A stretch of DNA of 64,000 nt. Origin: Bacillus sp. OV322. Lineage in GTDB: Bacteria; Bacillota; Bacilli; Bacillales; DSM-1321. This document shows, in pieces, positions 34,383-41,604 of the stretch (within the stretch, counting starts at the first letter, position 1; the number at the start of each line of letters is the position of its first letter). A program made the position numbers and the translations under genes. The notes beneath the pieces are model-generated. The model saw only the letters and a list, made by a program, of their open reading frames with translations. It was not told the origin of the DNA and searched no databases. The stretch covers positions 372,001-436,000 of the forward strand of contig NZ_FOMA01000002.1 in NCBI RefSeq assembly GCF_900112495.1, written 5' to 3'.

Positions 34383-35993
34383 ATGAATTTCGATTATCAT
34401 CATCACCCATATCCATCTCAAAGGTCAACAGTCATGGCCCGCAATGGCATGGTAGCGACATCGCAGCCGCTTGCAGCACAGGCTGGACTTGATATTTTGA
34501 AAAAGGGAGGCAATGCGATTGATGCAGCGATTGCAGCAGCCGCCGCTTTAACGGTTGTAGAGCCGACTTCAAACGGAATTGGCGGGGATGCTTTTGCCCT
34601 TGTATGGACAAAAGGGAAGCTGCACGGCCTGAATGCGAGCGGACCGGCCCCAGCTTCCATATCCATAGAGGATATTAAAAAGAGAGGCTTCGATAAAATC
34701 CCTGTTCATGGATGGATTCCTGTTACGGTTCCTGGTGCACCCTCGGCATGGGCAGAGCTTTCAAAGAAGTTCGGAAAGCTGTCATTAAAAGAGGTGCTTC
34801 AGCCTGCTATCGAGTATGCTGAAAAAGGCTATCCGCTTTCACCGATTTTGGGCAAGTACTGGGAATATGCATATAGAAGATTTCAGCAGACATTAAAAGA
34901 CGATGAATTTCAGCATTGGTTTGAAACATTCGCACCGGATGGCAGGGCGCCTAAAGTCGGCGAAATCTGGCATTCAGAAGGACATGCTGCTACATTAAGG
35001 TCGATTGCCGAAAGCGATGGGGAAAGCTTTTACCGGGGAGAAATTGCTGAGAAAATTGCCGATTTTTCAAAGAAATATAATGGATATTTATCGAAAGAGG
35101 ATTTGGCATCATTCCAGGCGGAATGGGTCGAGCCGATCTCTGTCAATTACAGGGGATACGATGTGTGGGAAATCCCCCCGAATGGACAGGGTCTTGTTGC
35201 GCTGATGGGCTTGAATATTGCAAAAGGATTTGAGTTTAACGAGAAGGATACAGCAGATTCCTATCATAAACAAATAGAAGCAATGAAGCTTGCTTTTACA
35301 GATGGCAAGGCATACATAACAGATCCGGCAGATATGGCAGCTGCAGTCGAGGAGCTCCTGTCCGGCCATTACGGGGAATCAAGGAGAAGCGAAATCGGCG
35401 ATTCAGCCATTGAACCAGAGCCTTATCAGCCGGCTAAAGGTGGGACCGTTTACCTGGCAGCAGCGGATGGAGAGGGAAATATGGTGTCCTTCATTCAAAG
35501 CAATTATATGGGATTTGGTTCTGGGCTTGTTGTGCCGGGAACGGGGATTGGCCTGCAAAACAGGGGGCATGATTTTTCCTTGAATCCGGATGATGCGAAT
35601 GTGCTGAAACCTGGTAAAAGAACCTATCATACTATCATTCCCGGATTTCTGACAAAGGATAATGAGGCGGTTGGGCCATTCGGTGTGATGGGAGGTTATA
35701 TGCAGCCGCAGGGCCATATGCAGGTTATCATGAACACGGTTGATTTTCATTTGAATCCGCAAGCGGCACTTGATGCACCGAGATGGCAGTGGATTTCCGG
35801 GAAAAAGGTTCAGGTAGAGCCGCATTTTCCTAATTATATCGCCCAGGCCCTCAGCCGAAAAGGGCATCAAATTGAAGTGGCACTTGATACGGGCGGTTTT
35901 GGCAGGGGCCAGATCATTTGGCGCGATTCCAAAACAGGTGTCCTGATGGGAGGAACGGAGCCGCGTACAGACGGAAGCATTGCCGCATGGTAA
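34383..35993 (+). CDS. Gamma-glutamyltransferase family protein (YwrD-like)
   Basis: A 536-residue Ntn-hydrolase of the gamma-glutamyltranspeptidase family. The N-terminal MVATSQPLAAQAGLDILKKGGNAIDAAIAAAAALTVVEPTSNGIGGDAFALVW is typical, and the self-cleavage site with nucleophile Thr is in KGGTVYLAAADGEGNMVSFIQSNYMGFGSG. No signal peptide is seen, so it is probably cytoplasmic, like YwrD. Substrate is unknown; glutathione or gamma-glutamyl amides are family substrates. The ATG at 34383 follows GAGGTG. It precedes the chromate transporter pair, which parallels the ywrD/ywrB/ywrA neighbourhood of B. subtilis. Confidence 0.92.
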   Translation: MNFDYHHHPYPSQRSTVMARNGMVATSQPLAAQAGLDILKKGGNAIDAAIAAAAALTVVEPTSNGIGGDAFALVWTKGKLHGLNASGPAPASISIEDIKKRGFDKIPVHGWIPVTVPGAPSAWAELSKKFGKLSLKEVLQPAIEYAEKGYPLSPILGKYWEYAYRRFQQTLKDDEFQHWFETFAPDGRAPKVGEIWHSEGHAATLRSIAESDGESFYRGEIAEKIADFSKKYNGYLSKEDLASFQAEWVEPISVNYRGYDVWEIPPNGQGLVALMGLNIAKGFEFNEKDTADSYHKQIEAMKLAFTDGKAYITDPADMAAAVEELLSGHYGESRRSEIGDSAIEPEPYQPAKGGTVYLAAADGEGNMVSFIQSNYMGFGSGLVVPGTGIGLQNRGHDFSLNPDDANVLKPGKRTYHTIIPGFLTKDNEAVGPFGVMGGYMQPQGHMQVIMNTVDFHLNPQAALDAPRWQWISGKKVQVEPHFPNYIAQALSRKGHQIEVALDTGGFGRGQIIWRDSKTGVLMGGTEPRTDGSIAAW

Positions 35994-36038
35994 AATGGAA
36001 ATATGTTAGATTTTAGAGAGGAACTGCGGTGAATCAAC

Positions 36039-36611
36039 ATGAAACAAACGGATATTTTTATGGCTTTTTTCAGAGTGGGCATGCTAGGCTTTGGCGGCGG
36101 CCCATCAGCCATTCCTCTTGTACAGAAGGAAGTTGTGGGAAAGTATAAATGGATGGATCAGGATGAGTTCGGGGACGTGCTTGCTTTGGCCAATGCGCTG
36201 CCAGGGCCGATTGCGACCAAGCTTGCGGGATATATCGGCTACCGTGTCGGAGGCTTTTGGGGCATGCTCAACGGTGTTGCGGCAGCGATTGTGCCGACCA
36301 TTCTTCTCATGGTTTTACTTCTGAATGTGTTAAATACATTCAGGGATCAGCCATGGGTAGGGGGGATGACAAAAGCGGTTGTCCCTGTGGTTGCCGTCAT
36401 GCTCCTTACAATGACCTGGGATTTTATCAAGAAATCAAAGAACTCAAATCTTGGCTGGCTCTGGACCATCATTCTCGCCCTCATTAGCCTGGTGCTGATG
36501 CAGGTGCTGCATGTACATCCTGCGATTATTATTTTCGTGCTGCTGCTCGGGGCGCTTCTGAAAAAAGATGCACCTTCTGATAAAAAGCAAAAGGGGAGCA
36601 CAACACCATGA
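36039..36611 (+). CDS. Chromate transporter subunit (CHR family, first half)
   Basis: A 190-residue short-chain CHR protein with about six membrane spans. Conserved are FFRVGMLGFGGGPSAIPLVQKEVV, LALANALPGPIATKLAGYIGYRVGG and the C-terminal LVLMQVLHVHPAIIIFVLLLGALL. Paired short CHR proteins act together to extrude chromate. It overlaps the next gene by 4 bases (ATGA), as expected for a heterodimer. Confidence 0.93.
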   Translation: MKQTDIFMAFFRVGMLGFGGGPSAIPLVQKEVVGKYKWMDQDEFGDVLALANALPGPIATKLAGYIGYRVGGFWGMLNGVAAAIVPTILLMVLLLNVLNTFRDQPWVGGMTKAVVPVVAVMLLTMTWDFIKKSKNSNLGWLWTIILALISLVLMQVLHVHPAIIIFVLLLGALLKKDAPSDKKQKGSTTP

Positions 36612-37138
36612 TATATTTTAAGATTTTCTGGGCCTTTTTTGTCCCGGGCATTCTTGGATACGGAGGAGGGCCTGCTTCCATTCCGCTTGTCGAAAAAGAA
36701 GTAGTTGACCATTATCATTGGCTGTCAGTGAATGAATTCAGTGAGGTGCTGGCACTGGGAAACGCATTGCCTGGACCGATTGCGACTAAACTAGCGGGTT
36801 ATATCGGGTACCAGCAGGGCGGAATCCTGGGTGCGGTTGTCGGGGAACTCGCTTCAGTAGGCCCATCGCTTCTTCTCATGGTGGCCCTTCTCAGCCTGAT
36901 TATGAAGTATAAAGAATCGCCGAAGGTAAAAAGAATGACCATGAGTGTACGTCCTGTCATAGCCGTGCTGCTTGGAGTTATGACATACGACTTCTTTTTT
37001 TCTTCGTACAAAGATTCAGGGCTTCTGCAGACTGCTGCAATTGCGGCCATCAGCTACGTGCTAATGGAAAAACTGAAGGTCCATCCAGCATATGTTATTG
37101 CAGGAGCGCTGATATACGGCGGACTTGCACTATCCTAA
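36608..37138 (+). CDS. Chromate transporter subunit (CHR family, second half)
   Basis: A 176-residue partner of the preceding protein with the same fold: FWAFFVPGILGYGGGPASIPLVEKEVV, VLALGNALPGPIATKLAGYIGYQQGG and VLMEKLKVHPAYVIAGALIYGGLAL. The two share much of their length, as expected from an old duplication. GGGGAGC precedes the overlapping ATG. A bidirectional terminator ends the operon. Confidence 0.93.
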   Translation: MIYFKIFWAFFVPGILGYGGGPASIPLVEKEVVDHYHWLSVNEFSEVLALGNALPGPIATKLAGYIGYQQGGILGAVVGELASVGPSLLLMVALLSLIMKYKESPKVKRMTMSVRPVIAVLLGVMTYDFFFSSYKDSGLLQTAAIAAISYVLMEKLKVHPAYVIAGALIYGGLALS

Positions 37139-37180
37139 AAAATCTCCAGTTACGGATGTGCCGTAATTGGAGATTTTTAT
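37137..37180. terminator. Bidirectional terminator between the chromate and sortase genes
   Basis: AAAAAATCTCCAGTTACGG and CCGTAATTGGAGATTTTTATT pair with one mismatch. A and T runs on either side allow use from both convergent operons. Confidence 0.9.
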
Positions 37181-37749
37181 TTTGGCTTTGCTTCAATCAC
37201 ATAACGTTTCGGGGCATGGCCGATATAGGAAAAGGGATAGCAGGTGCTTAACGTAAGAATTTCTTCAGGGTCCGTGCTGCGAATGACCATAGTATCATCT
37301 TTATCCACAATGTACGTTCGGTAAATGATATAGGTATAGCTTTTATTATTTAACTGGACAGTCAGTTCATCAGATTTCCTGAGGGTTCCAATCCTTCTGA
37401 AAACAGTATCTCTGTGTCCGGAGAGGACAATTTGGCTGTGCCCTCCTGGAAGTGAGGTCGAAGAAACATGGCCAACACCTTTTTCCAAGTCGTTTTCATC
37501 TGCTCCTTCCACGATTGGCAGCTCCTTATTCAAAAGAGGAATTTGCAGAATTCCGATAACCTCTCCATTTTTTGCGTGCGGCTTTGCTGCAGACTTTATT
37601 TCTGTCTGCTGGATGTGCTGCTGAGCGATCATTGACTTTGCTTGTGCCAAGCTTTGTTTTTGTTCTTTGTGCTGGATATTAATTTTATAAAGAGAGAAGC
37701 AGAGGCAAAGCATTCCGAGTACCATGATGATAATCCCTGTCTGTTTCAT
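37177..37749 (-). CDS. srtD: Class D sortase
   Basis: A 190-residue membrane-anchored sortase (N-terminal span MIIIMVLGMLCLCFSLY-like) with catalytic Cys170 in LTLSTCYPFSYIGHAPKRY, the active-site Arg in PKR, and His in VLSGHRDTVFRRIG. GEVIGILQIPLLNKELPIVEGADENDLEKGVGHV is the class D opening. It matches the YhcS type, which recognises LPDTA/LPDTS signals. A protein ending in LPDTA is encoded 2 kb away at 39741. The sortase overlaps the upstream SinR-like gene by 4 bases, so it is under the same promoter, an arrangement not known to me. Confidence 0.93.
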   Translation of the reverse strand: MKQTGIIIMVLGMLCLCFSLYKINIQHKEQKQSLAQAKSMIAQQHIQQTEIKSAAKPHAKNGEVIGILQIPLLNKELPIVEGADENDLEKGVGHVSSTSLPGGHSQIVLSGHRDTVFRRIGTLRKSDELTVQLNNKSYTYIIYRTYIVDKDDTMVIRSTDPEEILTLSTCYPFSYIGHAPKRYVIEAKPK

Positions 37750-38072
37750 TCCGTTTTTGAACTCCTTTTGAATTTTATAAATTCAATCCAGGAGCTGAGT
37801 TCCTCCTTGCTTGCCCCCGAGGAAATGGCTTCCTGCAATAATGCCGCCCATTCAGGATCAAGCTCTTCCTGTTCCTTGGATTCTCCCATTAAATCCTCAA
37901 CAGTTGTCTCCAGAATATCTGCAATTTGAGATAAGATTTTTATGGAAGGGTTTTTCTGGATCCCCCTTTCAATATAGCTCAAATAAGATTTTGAGATTCC
38001 TATCTCATTAGCCAGCCGATTGAGTGAGTAACCTTTCTCCTTCCGAAATTTCTTTATTTTTTCACCAATCAT
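37746..38072 (-). CDS. SinR/SlrR-like repressor co-transcribed with the sortase
   Basis: A 108-residue protein with the SinR layout: an XRE helix-turn-helix (MIGEKIKKFRKEKGYSLNRLANEIGISKSYLSYIERGIQKNPSIKIL) and the C-terminal SinI/SinR pairing domain (ELDPEWAALLQEAISSGASKEELSSWIEFIKFKR). It is less like B. subtilis SinR than the paralogue at 41278. AAGGAG lies before the ATG. Its promoter region shares the divergent gap with sipW2, which is full of GTTCTTT-type operators, so it may be self-regulated. Confidence 0.9.
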   Translation of the reverse strand: MIGEKIKKFRKEKGYSLNRLANEIGISKSYLSYIERGIQKNPSIKILSQIADILETTVEDLMGESKEQEELDPEWAALLQEAISSGASKEELSSWIEFIKFKRSSKTE

Positions 38073-38170
38073 ATCGACTCTCCTTATGAAATATTCTTCA
38101 TATTTATTTTACACTATTAAGAACATAATGTTCTTAAAAAAATACAAGATAATGAGTAAATGGAAGAATA

Positions 38171-38342
38171 TTCTTAAAAAAGAACGAAAATAGTTCTTTT
38201 TGCGGAACAAATGGACGATTTCAGGATTTTAAAGATTCCTACCTTTGTACTATACTTCAAATATAAGTTCTATAAAAAGAACGAAAATACCGAAATATAC
38301 AAAATATTATTCTTTTTAAAGAACTAGTTCTTTAAAAAGAAC
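38171..38342. promoter_or_regulatory. Cluster of SinR-type operators
   Basis: Inverted GTTCTTT-like half-sites occur at 38171-38185 (TTCTTAAAAAAGAAC), 38191-38208 (GTTCTTTTTGCGGAAC), 38267-38282 (GTTCTATAAAAAGAAC), 38310-38324 (TTCTTTTTAAAGAAC) and 38327-38342 (GTTCTTTAAAAAGAAC). GTTCTYT is the published SinR half-site. The cluster fills the divergent gap between the SinR-like/sortase genes and sipW2. Confidence 0.75.
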
Positions 38343-38378
38343 ATATTACTCATCAATAAAAATAGGCAGGTGTTTATT

Positions 38379-38951
38379 TTGAAAAAAATGATTAAGTTCA
38401 TGAGTAATGCATTAACTTCTGTGCTCGCGGCTTTATTGATTTTGATGGCCTTTTTCGTGGTTTCGTCCAAAGCTTCAGGCGGCACTCCGCAGGCCTTTGG
38501 ATATCAGCTGAAATCTGTACTTTCCGGCTCCATGGAACCGACATTCCTGACCGGCTCAGTGATTGCTGTTAAGCCCCTGAAAGAAGATGAAAAAACACAG
38601 CTCAAAAAGGGCGATATCATTACCTTCCAGGCAGGCCAGGATAAAACCATCACACATAGGATCCAAAAGGTCATGAAATATGGAGCAGATGTTTCTTATC
38701 AGACAAAAGGCGATAACAACGATGCTGCTGATCTGGAACCCGTGCTTTCTGCCAATGTAGTAGATAAATATAACGGATTCACAATTCCTTATGCGGGATA
38801 TTTCATAAATTACGCTTCATCGAAAACAGGTTCAGCTCTGCTGATGATCATTCCAGGCTTGCTGCTTCTGGCTTATGCAGCAGTTTCCATCTTAAAAGCC
38901 CTTAAGGAAATTGACCCTAAGAAGAACGGGGACAAAACAAAAACAGCTTAA
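38379..38951 (+). CDS. sipW: SipW-type signal peptidase I (second copy)
   Basis: A 190-residue SipW paralogue. Ser51 in SVLSGSMEPTFLTGSV and His93 in KTITHRIQKV form the dyad; TKGDNNDAADLEPV and a C-terminal span (LLMIIPGLLLLAYAAVSIL) follow. The start is TTG at 38379 after CAGGTG; the GTG at 38370 overlaps that site. It is followed by a TasA-family gene and an LPDTA protein, so it probably matures this second set of fibre proteins. Confidence 0.92.
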   Translation: MKKMIKFMSNALTSVLAALLILMAFFVVSSKASGGTPQAFGYQLKSVLSGSMEPTFLTGSVIAVKPLKEDEKTQLKKGDIITFQAGQDKTITHRIQKVMKYGADVSYQTKGDNNDAADLEPVLSANVVDKYNGFTIPYAGYFINYASSKTGSALLMIIPGLLLLAYAAVSILKALKEIDPKKNGDKTKTA

Positions 38952-39028
38952 AATGGTTGCATTTCCTGCAGTAATGCAGGAATCAATATAAAATTACATA
39001 CCCAATAGGGTCAGGGAGGAAGAAAGAA

Positions 39029-39643
39029 ATGAGTCTTAAGAAAAAATTAGGTTTAGGAATGGGTGCAGCTGCACTAGGTTTGACTTTAGTCGGCGGAGGA
39101 ACATTTGCCTTCTTCAGTGACTCTGAAACAACAAATAATACATTTGCAGCAGGAACTTTAGATTTAAATGTTGATCCTGATGTCATCATCAACGTGAACA
39201 ACATTAAACCGGGAGACTGGATGAACCGTACATTTAAACTGCAAAATAATGGTTCTTTAGATATTTCAAAAGTGTTGTTAACAACCACTTATGACGTTGT
39301 AGATCCACAAAAAAATAATGCAGATGATTTTGGTAAGCATATTAGAGTTAATTTTCTGAAAAATGAAGATAAATCTAGCGTACTTGGATCAAGCAATGTA
39401 ATTGCGAGCAAAACTCTTTACGAATTGAAAAACATGACTCCTGATCAAGTGAAAAATGTAAGTCCAACATTCTTTGGATGGCAGCTTGGAGAGAAGAGCG
39501 GACTCAAAGCCCATACTCAGGATAACTTATATGTACAATTTGAATTTGTCGATAACAACGCAGACCAAAATCAGTTCCAAGGAGATTCTATAAATCTTCA
39601 CTGGAAATTTGATGCTCAGCAAACTGCTGGTGAATCAAAATAA
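39029..39643 (+). CDS. TasA/CalY family fibre protein (second copy)
   Basis: A 204-residue TasA/CalY-type protein. The signal peptide KKLGLGMGAAALGLTLVGGGTFAFFSDSE is of the SipW class. The mature domain begins TTNNTFAAGTLDLNVDPDVIINVNNIKPGDWMNRTFKLQNNGSLDISKVLLTTTYDV and ends with NLYVQFEFVDN...INLHWKFDAQQ, the usual beta-sandwich pattern, and its length fits CalY/TasA better than the copy at 33530. GGGAGGAAG precedes the ATG. A strong terminator follows, so it may be expressed well above the anchor gene behind it. Confidence 0.93.
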   Translation: MSLKKKLGLGMGAAALGLTLVGGGTFAFFSDSETTNNTFAAGTLDLNVDPDVIINVNNIKPGDWMNRTFKLQNNGSLDISKVLLTTTYDVVDPQKNNADDFGKHIRVNFLKNEDKSSVLGSSNVIASKTLYELKNMTPDQVKNVSPTFFGWQLGEKSGLKAHTQDNLYVQFEFVDNNADQNQFQGDSINLHWKFDAQQTAGESK

Positions 39644-39653
39644 TGAAATAGTT

Positions 39654-39690
39654 AAATAAAGGCGGGAAATCTATTCCCGCCTTTATTTAA
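39654..39690 (+). terminator. Terminator after the second TasA-family gene
   Basis: AAATAAAGGCGGGAA and TTCCCGCCTTTATTT pair perfectly around a five-base loop. The LPDTA gene begins about 50 bases later, so the hairpin likely sets a fibre-to-anchor ratio by partial read-through. Confidence 0.9.
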
Positions 39691-39740
39691 ATTAATTGTG
39701 ATGCTGATTTAAAACTACATGGTGATTGCGGGGTAATGCC

Positions 39741-40478
39741 GTGCATAATAAGAGGCTATTGGCAAAGCCTGTTTTGATTGTTGCTGCTTTATTGGTGATA
39801 TACAGCTTTATCTACCCAAGTGTCTCGGAAGCGTCGGAGCAGGAAATTGATATTGCAACAAGCCCTGATCAATTTTTATTTAAGGTAGGCAACTTAAAGC
39901 CAGGTGACTGGATGCCTCGTGAAATTACCATTAGCAACGAGGGGAAAAGGGATTTTAATTATTATTCTTTTGTTGAAAAAAAGCATTCGGAAAAAGAGTT
40001 ATTTGAAAACCTGACATTATCCGTTCAAGACAAGAATAATCATTTCTTATACAAAGGGAAGTTAGCTGATTTTAAGGGATTTCCTCCCCGCTTCTTAAAA
40101 AGCGGCAAATCAGAAACTTTGCTATTTACCGTCAAGATGCCAGATGAGCTTGGGAATGAGTTCCAGGGTTCTGCGGCAGCAGCTCTATTTAAATTTTATG
40201 CTGAAGAGCCGGATTCCGTTGTAACACCGCCGCCAGGAGATAACAATGATCCAGGTACGCCTCCGGATCAAACAGGCAGCAATCCCGGGCAGCCTGGAAG
40301 CATACCTGAACAGCCGCAAAATGCGGATACAAAGCACACTGACCATAACCAAACAGGAGAAAAGCTTCCGGATACAGCAACTGATACTTATAACATCCTG
40401 CTGGCTGGAGTATTTCTGACCCTTTCAGGCGGCACATTGCTTATTCTGCAGAAACGTAAAAAACGAGAACGGCATTAA
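39741..40478 (+). CDS. LPDTA wall-anchored, TasA-like surface protein
   Basis: 245 residues. An N-terminal signal peptide (LLAKPVLIVAALLVIYSFIYPSVSEASE) leads to a domain whose opening FLFKVGNLKPGDWMPREITISNEGKRDFNYYSF closely parallels VNNIKPGDWMNRTFKLQNNGSLDISKV in the TasA-family neighbour. Next come a Pro/Gly/Asn-rich wall-spanning linker (about 158-205), the sorting signal GEKLPDTATD, a hydrophobic span and a basic tail RKKRERH. LPDTA is the motif of class D sortases such as the one at 37177. The GTG at 39741 follows GGGG. I infer a covalent wall anchor or nucleator for matrix fibres. Confidence 0.8.
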   Translation: MHNKRLLAKPVLIVAALLVIYSFIYPSVSEASEQEIDIATSPDQFLFKVGNLKPGDWMPREITISNEGKRDFNYYSFVEKKHSEKELFENLTLSVQDKNNHFLYKGKLADFKGFPPRFLKSGKSETLLFTVKMPDELGNEFQGSAAAALFKFYAEEPDSVVTPPPGDNNDPGTPPDQTGSNPGQPGSIPEQPQNADTKHTDHNQTGEKLPDTATDTYNILLAGVFLTLSGGTLLILQKRKKRERH

Positions 40479-40498
40479 ATAATAGAGGAGTTGTCAGT

Positions 40499-40684
40499 AT
40501 GTACCGGAAAAATTGCTATAAATGCCACAGGCCTTCTTTTAGCAGTGCGGGTGATGGCCAATGGATATGCCCTGTCTGCGGGGCTGACTTAACGGATCAA
40601 AAGCTGTTTCAGGCTGTTTCAATAGAAAATAGCCAGCATAAATATGAATCTGTTAAAAAAAGCTACTCGTCAGGAAATAAATAA
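40499..40684 (+). CDS. Small zinc-ribbon-like protein
   Basis: A 61-residue protein with two Cys-X2-Cys pairs, CYKCHRPSFSSAGDGQWICPVCGADLT, a rubredoxin/zinc-ribbon pattern, and a polar tail. No signal peptide. AGAGGAG lies before the ATG, and it starts 20 bases after the LPDTA gene, so it is real and co-transcribed. Function unknown; a regulator or RNA-binding role would be typical for such ribbons, but nothing here shows it. Confidence 0.7.
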   Translation: MYRKNCYKCHRPSFSSAGDGQWICPVCGADLTDQKLFQAVSIENSQHKYESVKKSYSSGNK

Positions 40685-40700
40685 AGAAAAAAACTCTATT

Positions 40701-40859
40701 TTCGACATGAAGTGCAGCTGCTTCTGCCATAGGCACATTTCCATCCTTCTAAAAAATGCGGTTTGTTAAAATTTAGTATAAAATGTAAATAAATAGTTGG
40801 GAAATTCCTGAAATAATCGACAAGAAACAGCATAGGTTAACCTGCTTAACTATTATAAT
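40701..40859 (+). promoter_or_regulatory. Candidate Spo0A-controlled promoter of sinI
   Basis: Two Spo0A-box-like sequences in reverse orientation (TTCGACA at 40701-40707, TCGACAAG at 40817-40824) lie upstream of a TATAAT (40854-40859) that is 36 bases before the riboswitch. sinI is activated by Spo0A-P in B. subtilis. No good -35 is seen, as is common for activated promoters. Confidence 0.45.
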
Positions 40860-40894
40860 AAGAAAACTAGCTGATTTTATATGAATGCAGAAAA

Positions 40895-40971
40895 AGGCAA
40901 ACCTATTGAAAGATAGGGACGCAAAGTCACGGGTCTAAGGGTGGAATAATGCTATGGCGGCCGGTCTGCCT
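40895..40971 (+). ncRNA. Cyclic-di-GMP-I (GEMM) riboswitch
   Basis: The aptamer consensus is plain: AGGCAAACC, GAAAGATAGGGACGCAAAG, TCACGGGTCTAAGG and GCTATGGCGGCCGGTCTGCCT. P1 is AGGCA (40895-40899) with TGCCT (40967-40971). No terminator lies between it and the gene, but a small hairpin AAATAC-AAAG-GTATTT abuts the ribosome binding site GGGAGG at 40990, so translational control is likely. The gene behind it is sinI. Confidence 0.92.
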
Positions 40972-41001
40972 GAAATACAAAGGTATTTTGGGAGGTTAAT
41001 G

Positions 41002-41163
41002 ATGGGAAAGACTGTATTGGATCTAGAGTGGGTTGAATTAATTAAGGAAGCTAAATTAATTGGAATTAACAAGGACGAAATCAGGCAATTTCTCTTATCA
41101 AAGCAATCATTATTCAATCAGGGCGGACCAGAGACTTGTAAAAATACATATAGGGAAAGCTGA
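41002..41163 (+). CDS. sinI: SinI-like antirepressor
   Basis: 53 residues. MGKTVLDLEWVELIKEAKLIGINKDEIRQFLL is the SinI/SinR pairing helix-hook, compared with LDQEWVELMVEAKEANISPEEIRKYLL in B. subtilis SinI. SinI binds SinR and lifts repression of matrix genes. There is no helix-turn-helix, as expected. Two adjacent ATG codons (40999, 41002) follow GGGAGG; the second has better spacing. It is convergent with sinR (41278) instead of upstream of it on the same strand as in B. subtilis. Leader control by c-di-GMP is indicated. Confidence 0.85.
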   Translation: MGKTVLDLEWVELIKEAKLIGINKDEIRQFLLSKQSLFNQGGPETCKNTYRES

Positions 41164-41172
41164 TGTAATTTG

Positions 41173-41222
41173 AAAGCCCTTAAACAAACGGCCATATTGC
41201 CGGTTGTTTAAGGGCTTTGTCT
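41173..41222. terminator. Terminator between convergent sinI and sinR
   Basis: AAAGCCCTTAAACAA (41173-41187) and TTGTTTAAGGGCTTT (41204-41218) pair perfectly, with a further GGC-ATATT-GCC stem inside. It terminates sinI and may also serve the leftward sinR transcript. Confidence 0.9.
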
Positions 41223-41277
41223 TGGTGAATTCTTTCTAGTACATACTTAATTTGCTTTTAGTTCTTGCTTATGATTA

Positions 41278-41604
41278 CTATTCATCTTCTTTTTTCAATC
41301 TCCACTTGTTGAATTCAATGAACTCACGGAACTGGTCTTTGGTCACTCCAGAATCCATGGCTTCCTGAATGATGTTCAGCCAGTCGGCATCCAGGTTTTC
41401 GGTGTCAGGCTCATCATGCAAAAGTGAATCTACCGGCACCCCTAGCACAGCAGATATTTTTTCAAGAAATTGAATAGAGGGGTTTGTTTGCAGGTTTCTT
41501 TCGAGTGAGCTTAAATATGATTTGGCTACTCCTGCTTTGTCAGCGAGCTCTGTCATGGACATTTTTCTTTTTTCTCTTAAATTTTTCACGCGGATTCCGA
41601 TCAT
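41278..41604 (-). CDS. sinR: Master biofilm repressor SinR
   Basis: A 108-residue SinR. The DNA-binding domain MIGIRVKNLREKRKMSMTELADKAGVAKSYLSSLERNLQTNPSIQFLEKISAVLGV is nearly that of B. subtilis SinR, including the recognition helix SYLSS-ERNLQTNPS. The C-terminal LDADWLNIIQEAMDSGVTKDQFREFIEFNKWR forms the SinI-binding and multimerisation part. I start at 41604 (MIG), with GGTG upstream; the frame runs to 41640 without a site. Targets are likely the GTTCTTT-type operators at 31.8 and 38.2 kb. Confidence 0.93.
   Translation of the reverse strand: MIGIRVKNLREKRKMSMTELADKAGVAKSYLSSLERNLQTNPSIQFLEKISAVLGVPVDSLLHDEPDTENLDADWLNIIQEAMDSGVTKDQFREFIEFNKWRLKKEDE

Noticed and set aside
40954..41001. 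Longer start for the SinI-like ORF
   Set aside because: Those codons lie inside the c-di-GMP aptamer and have no ribosome binding site.
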